A stretch of 64,000 nt of DNA from assembly GCA_948443805.1 (NCBI GenBank), contig CAOJUB010000001.1:186001-250000 (forward strand). The letters are read 5' to 3'. Every line of letters starts with the position of its first letter. The stretch's first letter is position 1. The notes beneath the pieces were generated by a model. It made no database searches and was not told the DNA's origin. It worked only from the letters and a program-made list of their open reading frames with translations. This document shows, in pieces, positions 42,407 to 51,308 of this stretch. Origin of the DNA: an uncultured Clostridia bacterium (GTDB taxonomy: Bacteria > Bacillota > Clostridia > Oscillospirales > UBA644). Made by a program: the position numbers and the translations under genes.

Positions 42407-43867
42407 ATGCTGATTTTTGGAATAGATGTCGGAACAACCGGAACCAAGGCGGCGATCATTGATGAAAAAGGCTGCGTTCTCGGCAAGGGTTATCAGGAAT
42501 ATTCGTTGATTACCACGCCGGAGGGCGGGGTGGAACAGAATGCCGAGGATTGGTGGGACGCAACGGTTTATGCCGTTCGGACGGCAATAAAAAACGCGGC
42601 GGTTTCTCCGGGCGATATTGCGGCGGTTTCTTTTTCCACGCAGGGCGGAACAACGGTGGCCGTTGACGAAAAAATCCGTCCTCTTCGCAATGCCGATACC
42701 TGGATGGACAGAAAGGCGCAAAAAGAGTGCCAGGAGCTTTGCCAAACCATCGGCGAGGATTCTGTTTACCGGAAAACCGGATGGCAGCCGAACCCGGCTT
42801 TTGACCCGGCAAAAATACGGCGTCTGAAAAGCCAGGAATCGGAAGTTTATAAAAAGGCCGCTTATTATCTGACGACCCCGGAATATATTGCCTATAAAAT
42901 GACGGGTCGGTTGGCGATTGATCCGACAAATGCGGCTATGCGGCAGATTTTTAATATCAACGCCGGAGCCTGGGATCAGGCGCTTTTGGATTTTGCTCAG
43001 ATCGAACCAAGACAACTGCCGGAAGTCCTTCCGACCGGGGAGGAAATCGGCGCGCTGACAAATGAAGCGGCGGAAATTCTCGGTCTTTTGCCCGGCGTCC
43101 GGGTTTTTAACGGCGCGCACGATCAGTATTGCGCCGCGATCGGCAGCGGGGCGGTCAATACCGGGGATATGCTGCTGTCTACGGGAACGACCTGGGTGGT
43201 TGTCGGCGTTACGGACAAACCTTTGTTTACGGAGAATTTCCTTTCGCCGGGAATTCATCCCTGCAAGGGAAAATATGGAAATATTGCTTCCTTGCGAAGC
43301 GCCGGTTCGGCGCTGAAATGGTTGAAAAGCCTTTGCCGGGAAGATTTTGCAACGATCGATGCGGAAGCGGAAAAACGCCGTGAATCAGCGCAAAATCTGC
43401 TCTATTATCCCTATTATGCGGGCGCGGGTTTTCCGCATAATAACGATCGGCTCAACGCCTGTGTGATGGGAATGGAATTAAGACATGATCAGTTTGATCT
43501 GTCGCTGGCGTTGATGGAGGGCGTGGCTTTTGAAACGCGGCAGGTTTTGGACGCGTTTGCCGAAACCGGCGGCCGGATCAGCGCCCTGAAAATGGTGGGC
43601 GGCGCAACGAACAGCCCGTTTTGGAGCAAACTGACCTGCAATATTACTGGCTGTGGAATCCGTCTGGCAAAAGAGCCAGACACCTGCTGCGTGGGAGCCG
43701 CCATGCTCGCCGCTGTGGGGGTAGGACTGTACAAAGACTTTGACAGTGCGGTAAACGGTATGGTTCAGTATGCGGCCGACTATCTTCCGGAAGAGGAGAC
43801 CGCGGCGTTTTATACCGAAAAATTCGAACGCTATAAAAAGGGTCTTTCGGCTCTGAAAAATATATAG
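42407..43867 (+). CDS. FGGY-family carbohydrate kinase
   Basis: The 486-residue product has the N-terminal Asp-Val-Gly-Thr-Thr-Gly-Thr-Lys phosphate loop near residue 6, Glu-Gln-Asn-Ala-Glu-Asp-Trp-Trp near 44 and the C-terminal Gly-Gly-Ala-Thr-Asn-Ser-Pro-Phe-Trp near 396. These match xylulokinase- and fuculokinase-like enzymes, which phosphorylate ketoses with ATP in the cytoplasm. Gly-Ala-His-Asp-Gln near 231 carries the catalytic Asp. It follows an isomerase and precedes a class II aldolase, a complete isomerase-kinase-aldolase series. The ketose is unknown. Confidence 0.9.
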   Translation: MLIFGIDVGTTGTKAAIIDEKGCVLGKGYQEYSLITTPEGGVEQNAEDWWDATVYAVRTAIKNAAVSPGDIAAVSFSTQGGTTVAVDEKIRPLRNADTWMDRKAQKECQELCQTIGEDSVYRKTGWQPNPAFDPAKIRRLKSQESEVYKKAAYYLTTPEYIAYKMTGRLAIDPTNAAMRQIFNINAGAWDQALLDFAQIEPRQLPEVLPTGEEIGALTNEAAEILGLLPGVRVFNGAHDQYCAAIGSGAVNTGDMLLSTGTTWVVVGVTDKPLFTENFLSPGIHPCKGKYGNIASLRSAGSALKWLKSLCREDFATIDAEAEKRRESAQNLLYYPYYAGAGFPHNNDRLNACVMGMELRHDQFDLSLALMEGVAFETRQVLDAFAETGGRISALKMVGGATNSPFWSKLTCNITGCGIRLAKEPDTCCVGAAMLAAVGVGLYKDFDSAVNGMVQYAADYLPEEETAAFYTEKFERYKKGLSALKNI

Positions 43868-43925
43868 AAAACGGGAATTGTAGCCGGTTTGAAAATATCC
43901 GGTAACCACAGAAAGGATGTAAATC

Positions 43926-44774
43926 ATGTTAGTAACACTGAATGAAGTGCTTTCCGATGCGAAAAAAAAGAAATACGGCGTTGGGTTGTTTAATACGCCG
44001 GATCTGGAAATGGCCAAAGGGGTTCTGGCCGCCGCAGAGGAAACCAAATCGCCGGTTATTATCGGTACGGCTGAAATTTTTCTGAATCTTTCTTCTCTGG
44101 AGGAACTCTCCTATTTTCTGATTCCTATGGCGAAAAAGGCTACGGTTCCGGTTGTTCTTCATTTTGATCACGGTTTGACCGAAGAGAATGTTCTCAAGGC
44201 GCTGAAACTCGGTTTCAGCTCGGTGATGTATGACTGTTCGACCGAGAGTTATGAAAATAATATCAAAAAAGTGGCGGAGATGGCTCGGATTGCAAAAATG
44301 TTCGGCGCAACGATCGAAGCGGAACTCGGCCATGTCGGCGCCAACGATGCAGCGGCGGAAGCGGCCGAAGACGGCGACGACAGTATCTATACCCAGCCTG
44401 AGCAGGCAAAAGATTTTGTGGAAAAAACTGATGTTGACGCGCTGGCCGTTGCGATCGGTACCGCGCACGGCGCTTATAAATCCAAGCCAAAACTGGATAT
44501 CAACCGTCTGAAAGTGATTTCGGAAACTGTCAGCGTTCCGTTGGTACTGCACGGCGGTTCTGGTCTCTCGGATGACGATTTTAAAAACTGTATTGCCAAT
44601 GGCATCAGCAAGGTGAATATTTTTACCGATATCAACTGTGCTGCTGCGAAAGCGGTTGCCGATCACTATGCGGCGGGAAAAGGCATGACGGATGTCATGA
44701 ACCTGATTGCCGACGCGGTGAAGGAAGAAACCATGAAAAAAATGCGTGTTTTCGGCAGCCCGAACCACGGCTGA
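43926..44774 (+). CDS. Class II ketose-bisphosphate aldolase paralogue
   Basis: The 282-residue product has Phe-Asp-His-Gly near residue 81 (the family usually has Asp-His), Glu-Ala-Glu-Leu-Gly-His-Val-Gly near 132, Gly-Thr-Ala-His-Gly-Ala-Tyr near 178 and His-Gly-Gly-Ser-Gly near 208, the zinc and phosphate-binding blocks of FbaA/GatY. It would cleave the phosphorylated ketose made by the FGGY kinase. It resembles the 18737-19579 enzyme, so the organism has two for different ketoses. AAAGGATG precedes the ATG, and a terminator follows. Confidence 0.9.
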   Translation: MLVTLNEVLSDAKKKKYGVGLFNTPDLEMAKGVLAAAEETKSPVIIGTAEIFLNLSSLEELSYFLIPMAKKATVPVVLHFDHGLTEENVLKALKLGFSSVMYDCSTESYENNIKKVAEMARIAKMFGATIEAELGHVGANDAAAEAAEDGDDSIYTQPEQAKDFVEKTDVDALAVAIGTAHGAYKSKPKLDINRLKVISETVSVPLVLHGGSGLSDDDFKNCIANGISKVNIFTDINCAAAKAVADHYAAGKGMTDVMNLIADAVKEETMKKMRVFGSPNHG

Positions 44775-44785
44775 TTTTTCTGTAT

Positions 44786-44823
44786 AAAAAAGGGCAGCGT
44801 ATTGCAATACGCTGCCCTTTTTA
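44786..44823 (+). terminator. Intrinsic terminator of the six-gene sugar operon
   Basis: AAAAAGGGCAGCGTATT and AATACGCTGCCCTTTTT pair around a GC loop, with T-run. Confidence 0.92.
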
Positions 44824-44853
44824 TGTTGCATAACTTTAGATTCCGAAAATAAA

Positions 44854-46191
44854 TTAATTGAAAAAAGGGATATTCCATTTTGCCAGATAGCGGGAAAGCA
44901 GTACAGCATCAGCGGAGGTTACTTTGCCGTTGCCGTCAATATCGGCGGCAGATTCGTTTATGGATATATTCCATTTTGCCAGCCAGCGTTTCAGTATTAC
45001 CGCATCGACAGATGTAATTTTTCCGTTGCTGTCGATGTCTCCGAGTTTATAGGGCGCGAAAATTTTTTCTGCATTGAGAAGATACGCATTGTTTGCACCG
45101 ATTGTAATCTGATTCCATTGTTCTTCGGCTCCGGAAAATACAACTTGTGATAAAGCGGTGCAGTCTCTGAAAGCGCCGTCTCCGATATAATTGATCTTTC
45201 CGGGGAACGTAATGGTTGCAAGCGACGTACATCCGGCAAACGTATTGCTGTTGATTTCTGTTATGGCATTGGGTATTTTAACCGAAGTCAGTGAAGAGCA
45301 GCCGGTAAAAACATCCGAACCGATTCGGTGGACGGTTGACGGAATTTCAATCTCTGTCAGTGCAGAACAGCCATAAAATGCGTCGTATGCAATTTCTTCC
45401 AATTCTTTTGGCAGAACAACCTTCCGCAGCGAAGAGCAGTTTTTGAAGGCGTTGTTATCGATTTCCTTTACTCCGTCGGGAATGACAATTTTGGTAAGCG
45501 ACGTACAGTCGCGGAAAGCATTAAAACGGATTTCTGTGACGCTGTTCGGAATTTCAATCGTAGCAAGAGCTGTACAACCCTCAAAAGCATAAAATTTAAT
45601 GGCTTGGGTCTTGCTGGACAAGATGATTCCGGTCAGTGCTGTGCAATGGCGGAACAGGCTGTTTTCAATTTCGGTAATGCCCTCGGGAATCGCCATGCTT
45701 TTAAGCGACGAGCATCCCTCAAATGCTGACCCCTCCAGTGTTGTCAATCCTGCGGGGAGCGTGATTTCTGTCAGTGCGGAACAGTTGGTAAAAGCTTGCC
45801 CTTCAATGGCGGTCAGAGATTGAGGAAGCATTGCTTTTTTCAGAGCTTCACAGCCGTAAAAGGCATTGCCCCGGATGGTTTTTAGGCCTTCGGGCAGCGT
45901 CACGCTTATCAGATTATTCCGATACCGGAAGGCGGAGTTTTCAATGACTTCTACTTTGATTCCGCCGATTCTTTCCGGAATCGTTGCTTCGGTAACGGTG
46001 TCGTCACAGTCAATTACCGCGCCTTTGTTTGGGTCAAAATAAATATTCCCGCCGGATACGGCATAAGGTATCTTCGTTTCCCCGTAAGCGGCGGCCGGGA
46101 GTTTCCCTATGGGAGAAATGCCAAAAACAAACGATGCGACTATCAGCATAGTGAGAATGACAGTTGTGATCTTCTTTTTCAATGAGTACAA
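44854..46191 (-). CDS. Secreted BspA-like leucine-rich-repeat protein with a dockerin-like domain
   Basis: The 445-residue product has a signal peptide (about residues 1-35). About twelve BspA-type LRR units of 23 residues follow from about 80 to 350, each with Ala-Phe-x-x-Cys-x-x-Leu then Ile-x-x-Pro. The C-terminal dockerin-like domain (about 380-445) has two Asp-Ile-Asp-x-Asn-Gly-Lys loops, each ending in a Leu-Ala-Lys-Trp motif. BspA proteins bind host or other surface molecules. The dockerin-like tail is shared with the DUF4091 protein. It is transcribed from a consensus promoter at 46320-46348. A cell-surface role is inferred. Confidence 0.87.
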   Translation of the reverse strand: MYSLKKKITTVILTMLIVASFVFGISPIGKLPAAAYGETKIPYAVSGGNIYFDPNKGAVIDCDDTVTEATIPERIGGIKVEVIENSAFRYRNNLISVTLPEGLKTIRGNAFYGCEALKKAMLPQSLTAIEGQAFTNCSALTEITLPAGLTTLEGSAFEGCSSLKSMAIPEGITEIENSLFRHCTALTGIILSSKTQAIKFYAFEGCTALATIEIPNSVTEIRFNAFRDCTSLTKIVIPDGVKEIDNNAFKNCSSLRKVVLPKELEEIAYDAFYGCSALTEIEIPSTVHRIGSDVFTGCSSLTSVKIPNAITEINSNTFAGCTSLATITFPGKINYIGDGAFRDCTALSQVVFSGAEEQWNQITIGANNAYLLNAEKIFAPYKLGDIDSNGKITSVDAVILKRWLAKWNISINESAADIDGNGKVTSADAVLLSRYLAKWNIPFFN

Positions 46192-46319
46192 GTCCTATCT
46201 TATTCGGTTCTTAATCTTGTTTCGAAAAACAGTGTCGGCGCAAGATACCGTTTGGCAGGCAGAAGAGCTGAAAGAGATTTTTCTATGAAAGCTTTGAACC
46301 GTAGAGATTTCTATCTTTA

Positions 46320-46348
46320 ATTATAAAGCATCGTTTTGGATCTGTCAA
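46320..46348 (-). promoter_or_regulatory. Sigma-A promoter of the LRR gene
   Basis: On the minus strand TTGACA (46343-46348) and TATAAT (46320-46325) are 17 nt apart, both perfect. The leader is about 120 nt. Confidence 0.88.
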
Positions 46349-46378
46349 TGAAAATCCCTTAGAAAAGCGGTTTGCTCA

Positions 46379-46422
46379 TGAAAAAGCCGGAAACACAGGA
46401 AGTGGCCTTATGTTTCCGGCTT
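46379..46422 (-). terminator. Intrinsic terminator of the ywlG-like gene
   Basis: AAGCCGGAAACA and TGTTTCCGGCTT pair around a 15-nt loop. The A-run on the plus strand gives a U-run in the minus transcript. Confidence 0.83.
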
Positions 46423-46431
46423 ATGCTATTT

Positions 46432-46971
46432 TTATTCGTAATGTGCGCGGCAGCCGCCAATATATTTGGGGCGGGTAAACGCGGCGTTAACTCTGGCGTT
46501 CCCAATCTGCCGGATTTCGGTGCGCAGGGGAACGGCAACCGCTTTTAAATGCATCCCGATCAGGGTTTCTCCAATATCAATCCCTGCTTTTGCCTGAACC
46601 GATTCGACCGCTACCGGATCTTCGAAATAGGTATAGGCCATGGTGGCAAACGAGCCGCCTGCTTTGGGTTTAGGAACAACCGAGACCGGTTCATATCCGT
46701 ATTTTTCTGCGGCGACCCGTTCGATGATCAGCGCGCGGTTCAGATGTTCGCAGCACTGAGCGGCAAGGAAGATTTTTTCTTTCTGCACCATCGGATAGAG
46801 CACAGAGAATACCGCTTCTGCCGTTTCTACGCTGGAACCTTTTCCGATCTGTTCTCCCCGGATTTCACTGGAGGAACAGCCGACCACCAGCAGGTCGCCC
46901 TCTTTTAGACTCGCTTTTTTTATGACTTCGCAGAAAAGCTGCTGCGTTTGTTTTTTTATTTCTTCATACAT
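46432..46971 (-). CDS. YwlG/UPF0340 (DUF436, TIGR01440) family protein
   Basis: The 179-residue product matches the family length and pattern: Val-Gly-Cys-Ser-Ser-Ser-Glu near residue 29, Cys-Cys-Glu-His-Leu-Asn-Arg-Ala near 73 and Asp-Ile-Gly-Glu-Thr-Leu-Ile-Gly-Met-His near 130. The family is conserved in Firmicutes and no reaction is established. It is cytoplasmic. AAAGGCGAC precedes the ATG. The S-component gene lies 80 bp upstream on the same strand. Confidence 0.88.
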   Translation of the reverse strand: MYEEIKKQTQQLFCEVIKKASLKEGDLLVVGCSSSEIRGEQIGKGSSVETAEAVFSVLYPMVQKEKIFLAAQCCEHLNRALIIERVAAEKYGYEPVSVVPKPKAGGSFATMAYTYFEDPVAVESVQAKAGIDIGETLIGMHLKAVAVPLRTEIRQIGNARVNAAFTRPKYIGGCRAHYE

Positions 46972-47052
46972 GGTTATGGGTCGCCTTTCTTTTGCATGAA
47001 ATTAAGAACGCCGGATTATTGACAGGATGAAATCGAACCGTTTCTTTTCCGA

Positions 47053-47598
47053 TCAGGTTTCCGGCACGATTTTTGTCTTTCTGAAAATTGTGAGCAGGAT
47101 TACCGAGAGGATAATGCCGGCAAGCCCCTGCATCGAATCAGACGGAATACTCGAAGCCGCCGGAAGAATGCCGTAGCCTTCTTCCATAAAAGCGCTGAGG
47201 ATGAAGGCGTTATAGACAAAGTAGCCTGCCACCATAAAAAGTTCTCCTCCGATTCCCGAAACAATAGCTGGAAAAAGGAACGCGCTGTTTTCTTTTTTTG
47301 CTGTCATAGCCCGGAAAATTAGAGCCGCAATTACCGCAACTCCTGCTTTGATGAGAAATGTTCCCGGGACGTAATGGGTGTATCCGGCAATCAGATCGGC
47401 CAGTCCGGCGCCGATCCCTGCGGCCGCAGCGCCGTAAAAAGGCCCTAAAAGAAAGGCCGCCAGCAGAATGATTCCGTCTCCTAAATTAGCGTATCCTGTC
47501 GGCGAGGGAACTTTGATGACCATGGTCGCCACACAGACCAGCGCTGCAAACATAGCGGTTAGCATCATTTTAGTCAGTTTGTTGCTTTTCGTATTCAT
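47053..47598 (-). CDS. ECF transporter S component
   Basis: The 181-residue membrane protein has about six helices and the S-component N-terminal motif near residues 10-25 (Ala-Met-Phe-Ala-Ala-Leu-Val-Cys), which in the family contacts EcfT. The vitamin is not identified; Gly-Asp-Gly near 40 and Gly-Pro-Phe-Tyr-Gly-Ala near 52 are common in S components. It needs EcfA/A'/T from elsewhere. Its start overlaps the upstream O-antigen-ligase-like gene by 29 bp, and AAAGGAAC supplies the ribosome site. Confidence 0.82.
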   Translation of the reverse strand: MNTKSNKLTKMMLTAMFAALVCVATMVIKVPSPTGYANLGDGIILLAAFLLGPFYGAAAAGIGAGLADLIAGYTHYVPGTFLIKAGVAVIAALIFRAMTAKKENSAFLFPAIVSGIGGELFMVAGYFVYNAFILSAFMEEGYGILPAASSIPSDSMQGLAGIILSVILLTIFRKTKIVPET

Positions 47599-48970
47599 TG
47601 TGTGCCGTTCCTTTCTTTTCCGGATGTTTAAAAAATCCGGTTTTTTCTTTTTTATCTTCAGCCGGGGTATCCAGCAGCAGAAACATAAATACGGTCAGCA
47701 TTCCAAAGGGAATCGGAGAAAATTCTGCCGGTTCAATCAGCGAAACCAGGCAGACGCCGATGAAGCAGAGTGTAAAAATCGGCATGGTTCGGTCTATTTT
47801 CCGGAACAGCACGGTGACTCTTGTGACCAGCTGATAGACATAAGCGGCAATGCCGAGTATTCCCATGCTTGCCATTACCTGAACCGGTGCGTTATGATAC
47901 CATGACATTTCAAACGGTTTTGGTGTATAAAGGTCGTAATTACCGGTGTAGCCGATTCCTTTTCCGAAAAAGGGAGCATTTCGGAAATCTTCGATTCCGC
48001 GCAGGATCAGAAGTGTTCTTTTTTCGTCTTTTTTTACCATTCCGTCGGAAATGCGGTGTGCGTAAAAGCTCATAAACCGTTCAATATTGAACAGGCAGAA
48101 CATAATCAGCACAAAGACGATCGCAAGATTAATTGCCCGGCAGTCTTTTTTGATAACAAGCAGATATAGCATGCCGAGAAAAAACTGGATTCCGCCGAGC
48201 ATCAGTCCGCCCCGGGAACCGGTCAGAAAACAGCAGCCGACGATCAGCAGTGCGGCGAGGATATGCCAGTTATTTTTCCTCGCAAAGTAGAAAACCGAAG
48301 GCATGGTGATAACCAGCATGGTGGAAACCAGATTCCGCAGCGGATTGTCTTCCAGTTCTGCGGGGATTCTTCCTGTATACAGGACTTCCTGCAGATTGAC
48401 AATAAAAATATGAATAATCAGAAAACAGCAGAACAGGGAAACACCATATAAGATTCCGATAAACAGTTTTTTTGATTCTTCGTACCGGTCTGCCGGAATC
48501 ATTTTTTTGCAGAGAATGTAAAACAGAACCATGCCGAAGCCCAGCGCTGTCAGATAGTAGAGGTTCCATGGCGAAAAATATTCTTCTTTGGTGATCGAAC
48601 CCAGACCGCCCAGCAAAACGGCGGCTGTGACGAAAATCAATCCCAGAAACGTGCCGCCCGGCCGGAAAGGAATCTTTGCGATCACGCAACGGAGAATCAT
48701 TGCCGCAACGGGGATTGCAAGAAGCGGGATATAGGGGATAAATTTGGAAGAAACGAGAAACCACCGGAAAACGATGGCACAGGCTGTCAGGCAGGGGGCG
48801 AGGGCGCTGACGGGATTTTCAGATAAAAACAGAGAAAGCGTTATTAGGGTAACAAAAACTACTATGCCGGTAACGCCCAGATCGAAAATAACGATCGGCA
48901 CGCCTGCGAGAAAAGAGAGCAGAAGAAAAATTTTCCCCGAAAAAAATCTTTTTACATCGTTCATAGACAA
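47570..48970 (-). CDS. O-antigen ligase/Wzy-like membrane protein
   Basis: From a TTG at 48970 (GAAGGAA 8 nt upstream; an ATG two codons on is less well spaced) the protein has 466 residues and about 12 helices. A Trp-Tyr-His-Asn-Ala-Pro-Val-Gln segment lies near 365 in a large extracellular loop. That Wzy_C pattern (His-Asn-x-Pro) is typical of O-antigen ligases and polymerases, which use lipid-linked glycans outside the membrane. Its role in a Gram-positive cell would be joining surface glycan chains. It overlaps the S-component gene, so it may share its transcript. Confidence 0.72.
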   Translation of the reverse strand: MSMNDVKRFFSGKIFLLLSFLAGVPIVIFDLGVTGIVVFVTLITLSLFLSENPVSALAPCLTACAIVFRWFLVSSKFIPYIPLLAIPVAAMILRCVIAKIPFRPGGTFLGLIFVTAAVLLGGLGSITKEEYFSPWNLYYLTALGFGMVLFYILCKKMIPADRYEESKKLFIGILYGVSLFCCFLIIHIFIVNLQEVLYTGRIPAELEDNPLRNLVSTMLVITMPSVFYFARKNNWHILAALLIVGCCFLTGSRGGLMLGGIQFFLGMLYLLVIKKDCRAINLAIVFVLIMFCLFNIERFMSFYAHRISDGMVKKDEKRTLLILRGIEDFRNAPFFGKGIGYTGNYDLYTPKPFEMSWYHNAPVQVMASMGILGIAAYVYQLVTRVTVLFRKIDRTMPIFTLCFIGVCLVSLIEPAEFSPIPFGMLTVFMFLLLDTPAEDKKEKTGFFKHPEKKGTAHNEYEKQQTD

Positions 48971-49025
48971 CTGTAAATTCCTTCTATCCAATTCAGAGGA
49001 GCCGGTATTCCGGCCTTTAAAAAAG

Positions 49026-49829
49026 TTATGAGAGTTCTTTGTAACTGTCCAGATTATCCGGATAGGAAAGTTCTTTTTCGCTGCCCGGGTTCAGGAACTT
49101 CAGCGTATAGCGATAGTCTACCGAAGTTTTTTCTCCGGCAATGGTAATGTTCAGAACAAAAGAAATTTTAAATTCGGAAATATACCCGTTTTTCAGAAGA
49201 TAATTCGTGGTTACGTCGGAAAAATTCAGCTGATCCAGATAGTTTTCTTCCTCTTTGATGGGATCAAAATAATTTTCCGGCAGAAAATCAACCATTTCCT
49301 GTTTGAATTCATTCCCGGCGAAAACGGCGGCAATCTCCGTTCCGTTTTCGGTTTCAGACATCGATGCCCGCGCCAGCATATCGTTTGTATACCGGAGATA
49401 TTTGAAAACATAACGGTACGGTTTCAGGTCGTCTTTTGTCGGATTGGACAGTTTTGCTTTTTCATTCATCGTGGCGGTATAAAGCGTGCCGTCTTTATAG
49501 TAGACATTCGAGGCAAGGGTAAATCCGTACAGGCTGGTTGAGGCTGCCGCAGTAAAACCGGTCATTTCACCATCGGTCATGGTTGCCTGCAGGTCGGTTG
49601 TGGTGATTGAGGCCAGCGTGCTGTTTGTTTCGCCCTGGGGAATATCTGCTTTCATCACGTAGTTTTCTTCCGATGAGATATCGATATAAGGGAGCGCATC
49701 GGTTTTCTGCGCGGCTTCGTTGAAGGTTTTTTCTATATTGTTTTGGTCAAGGCTCAGCCCGCAGGAGGAAGCGGTGCAAAGAAAAACCGCCGCGGCGGTA
49801 AGAAGCAAAAAAAATCTTGTTTTTTTCAT
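49026..49829 (-). CDS. Lipoprotein of unknown function (DUF6612-like)
   Basis: The 267-residue product has a lipoprotein signal with Ala-Ser-Ser-Cys at 20-23 after a hydrophobic stretch. The mature domain is beta-strand rich, with Thr-Leu-Tyr-Thr-Ala near residue 113 and a Lys/Asn-rich surface, of the LolA/LppX-like fold kind used by many Gram-positive lipoproteins. No enzyme motif is seen. AAAGGAACG precedes the ATG. It stands between the O-antigen-ligase-like gene and the transglycosylase gene. Confidence 0.72.
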   Translation of the reverse strand: MKKTRFFLLLTAAAVFLCTASSCGLSLDQNNIEKTFNEAAQKTDALPYIDISSEENYVMKADIPQGETNSTLASITTTDLQATMTDGEMTGFTAAASTSLYGFTLASNVYYKDGTLYTATMNEKAKLSNPTKDDLKPYRYVFKYLRYTNDMLARASMSETENGTEIAAVFAGNEFKQEMVDFLPENYFDPIKEEENYLDQLNFSDVTTNYLLKNGYISEFKISFVLNITIAGEKTSVDYRYTLKFLNPGSEKELSYPDNLDSYKELS

Positions 49830-49929
49830 GAAAGTCGTTCCTTTCTTTTTTCGGTTCGATAAAGCAGCCCGTTCTGTCGGTGAAAGTCGTCCGTTTATTT
49901 TTTTATTTTATCACAGAACCCCTGGTTTG

Positions 49930-50685
49930 TCAAGATTTTTCGGGATTTCCCCCGCTTTGGGGAACCGGCAGACTGCGAAATACTTCCTCGGCGTCTTCGC
50001 CGGTATATTGCGGCATATATTTCTGCATGGCGCCGAATACTTTCCGGCTTCGCTGTTCGGCTTTTACCGGATCATCGGGATACACGCTCGGCGCCTGCGG
50101 AAAACCGGCGAGACAAATTGCCTGCGGCAGGGTAAGTTCCGAAGGCGTTATGCCGTAATAATATTCGGCGGCGGCTTGGATTCCGTATTGATTATTCCCA
50201 AAATAAATGATATTCAGGTAAAGCGTCAGGATTTCTTCTTTGGAATAGCGTTTTTCCAGTTCAAAAGCGACAAAGGCCTCGGCAATCTTGCGGGACATCT
50301 TTTTTTCCTGTGTAAAATAAAAATTCCGCGCCAGCTGCTGCGTAATCGAACTTCCGCCGCCGACGACTTCGCCTTTCATCATGTTGATAATCGCCATTTT
50401 TGCCGTTGCATAGGGATCAATGCCGGCATGACTGTAAAACCTGTGGTCTTCAATCGCAACAATCGCGTCTTTCATATAAGGGGAAATTTCTTCGTAGGGG
50501 ACATAATCTTCGGCGTCCTGAATCTGCTGAACAATATCTTCTATTCCTCTTTGCGCGGTAACACGGTCATAGATGTAATAACCTTCTCCAACCAGGATCG
50601 CGATACCGACGGCGGCTGTCATGACGGCGATAACAAAGAGTGAAAACAGAATTTTAGCAAAAATTTTTATTTTTTTATTTTTCAT
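49930..50685 (-). CDS. Monofunctional peptidoglycan glycosyltransferase (GT51)
   Basis: From the ATG at 50685 (AAAAGGAA upstream) the protein has 251 residues, with an N-terminal transmembrane helix at about 7-30 and one GT51 domain. Motifs are Glu-Asp-His-Arg-Phe-Tyr-Ser-His near residue 79 (catalytic Glu), Gly-Gly-Ser-Ser-Ile-Thr-Gln-Gln-Leu near 110 and Glu-Ile-Leu-Thr-Leu-Tyr-Leu-Asn near 152. It polymerises lipid II glycan strands outside the membrane. There is no transpeptidase domain, so it is a stand-alone glycosyltransferase, not a bifunctional class A PBP. Confidence 0.9.
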   Translation of the reverse strand: MKNKKIKIFAKILFSLFVIAVMTAAVGIAILVGEGYYIYDRVTAQRGIEDIVQQIQDAEDYVPYEEISPYMKDAIVAIEDHRFYSHAGIDPYATAKMAIINMMKGEVVGGGSSITQQLARNFYFTQEKKMSRKIAEAFVAFELEKRYSKEEILTLYLNIIYFGNNQYGIQAAAEYYYGITPSELTLPQAICLAGFPQAPSVYPDDPVKAEQRSRKVFGAMQKYMPQYTGEDAEEVFRSLPVPQSGGNPEKS

Positions 50686-50883
50686 CCGCAATTCCTTTTC
50701 TTTTTTTGCTTCAAAAGGTCTTGTTGGCTTATTTTACAGTTTTGACATTTTATATTTGAAACGGTTGCCCGAAAAAGCGTGAAATCGTGAATAAAGAACA
50801 AATTTCTGTTTTTTATTGTATCATATATATAAGGCAAAACCGTGCCTTTTTTTGAATGACAAAAATAGTTTGAAATTTTTCTG

Positions 50884-50912
50884 TTGACAAATACATGAAT
50901 ATATGATATCAT
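50884..50912 (+). promoter_or_regulatory. Promoter and probable operator of the arsR-ATPase operon
   Basis: TTGACA (50884-50889) and TATCAT (50907-50912) are 17 nt apart. An imperfect palindrome of about 28 bp around ATGATATCAT covers the -10 and lies where an ArsR/SmtB repressor is expected to bind. It extends to about 50920. Confidence 0.75.
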
Positions 50913-50983
50913 GAATACATGAACAATCAATCATATATTGAACTGCTCTTTTTTTCAGGAGCGGAGCAGGAACGGAGGATTTT

Positions 50984-51292
50984 ATGGCGCAGATAAAGAA
51001 AAGCGACAAACCGGAGGTCTTGGAAGCGATGGCCGATCTTTTCAAAGTTTTTGGAGACGGAACGCGGATTAAAATTTTATATGTTCTCTTTGAGAGCGAA
51101 ACAAAAGTCTGCGATATTGCCGCAAAGCTTTTTATGACGCAGTCATCGATTTCTCATCAGCTCCGGATTCTGAAACAGGCCGGATTGGTCAAAGGCCGTC
51201 GCGAGGGTAAGACGGTTTGGTATTCGCTGGCCGACGATCACATTCAGACGATTTTTAATCAGGCGTTCGATCATGTTACCGAAGAAGCGTAA
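50984..51292 (+). CDS. ArsR/SmtB-family metal-sensing repressor
   Basis: The 102-residue product has a winged helix at about 20-95 with Val-Cys-Asp-Ile-Ala near residue 45 and Ser-Ser-Ile-Ser-His-Gln-Leu-Arg near 60 (recognition helix). Metal ligands may include Cys46 (alpha-3N type) and the C-terminal Asp/His pair near residues 85-100 (alpha-5). It should repress its own operon in the absence of metal. GGAGG lies before the ATG. The ATPase gene starts 16 bp after its stop. Confidence 0.9.
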   Translation: MAQIKKSDKPEVLEAMADLFKVFGDGTRIKILYVLFESETKVCDIAAKLFMTQSSISHQLRILKQAGLVKGRREGKTVWYSLADDHIQTIFNQAFDHVTEEA

Positions 51293-51308
51293 AGGGGGAG
51301 AAGAAAAG

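Noticed and set aside
40691..43258. Minus-strand open frame of about 855 codons across the aminotransferase and kinase genes
   Set aside because: It lies antisense to two genes with clear family motifs, its product is Arg/Phe-rich low-information sequence, and it has no ribosome site. It is a byproduct of codon bias.
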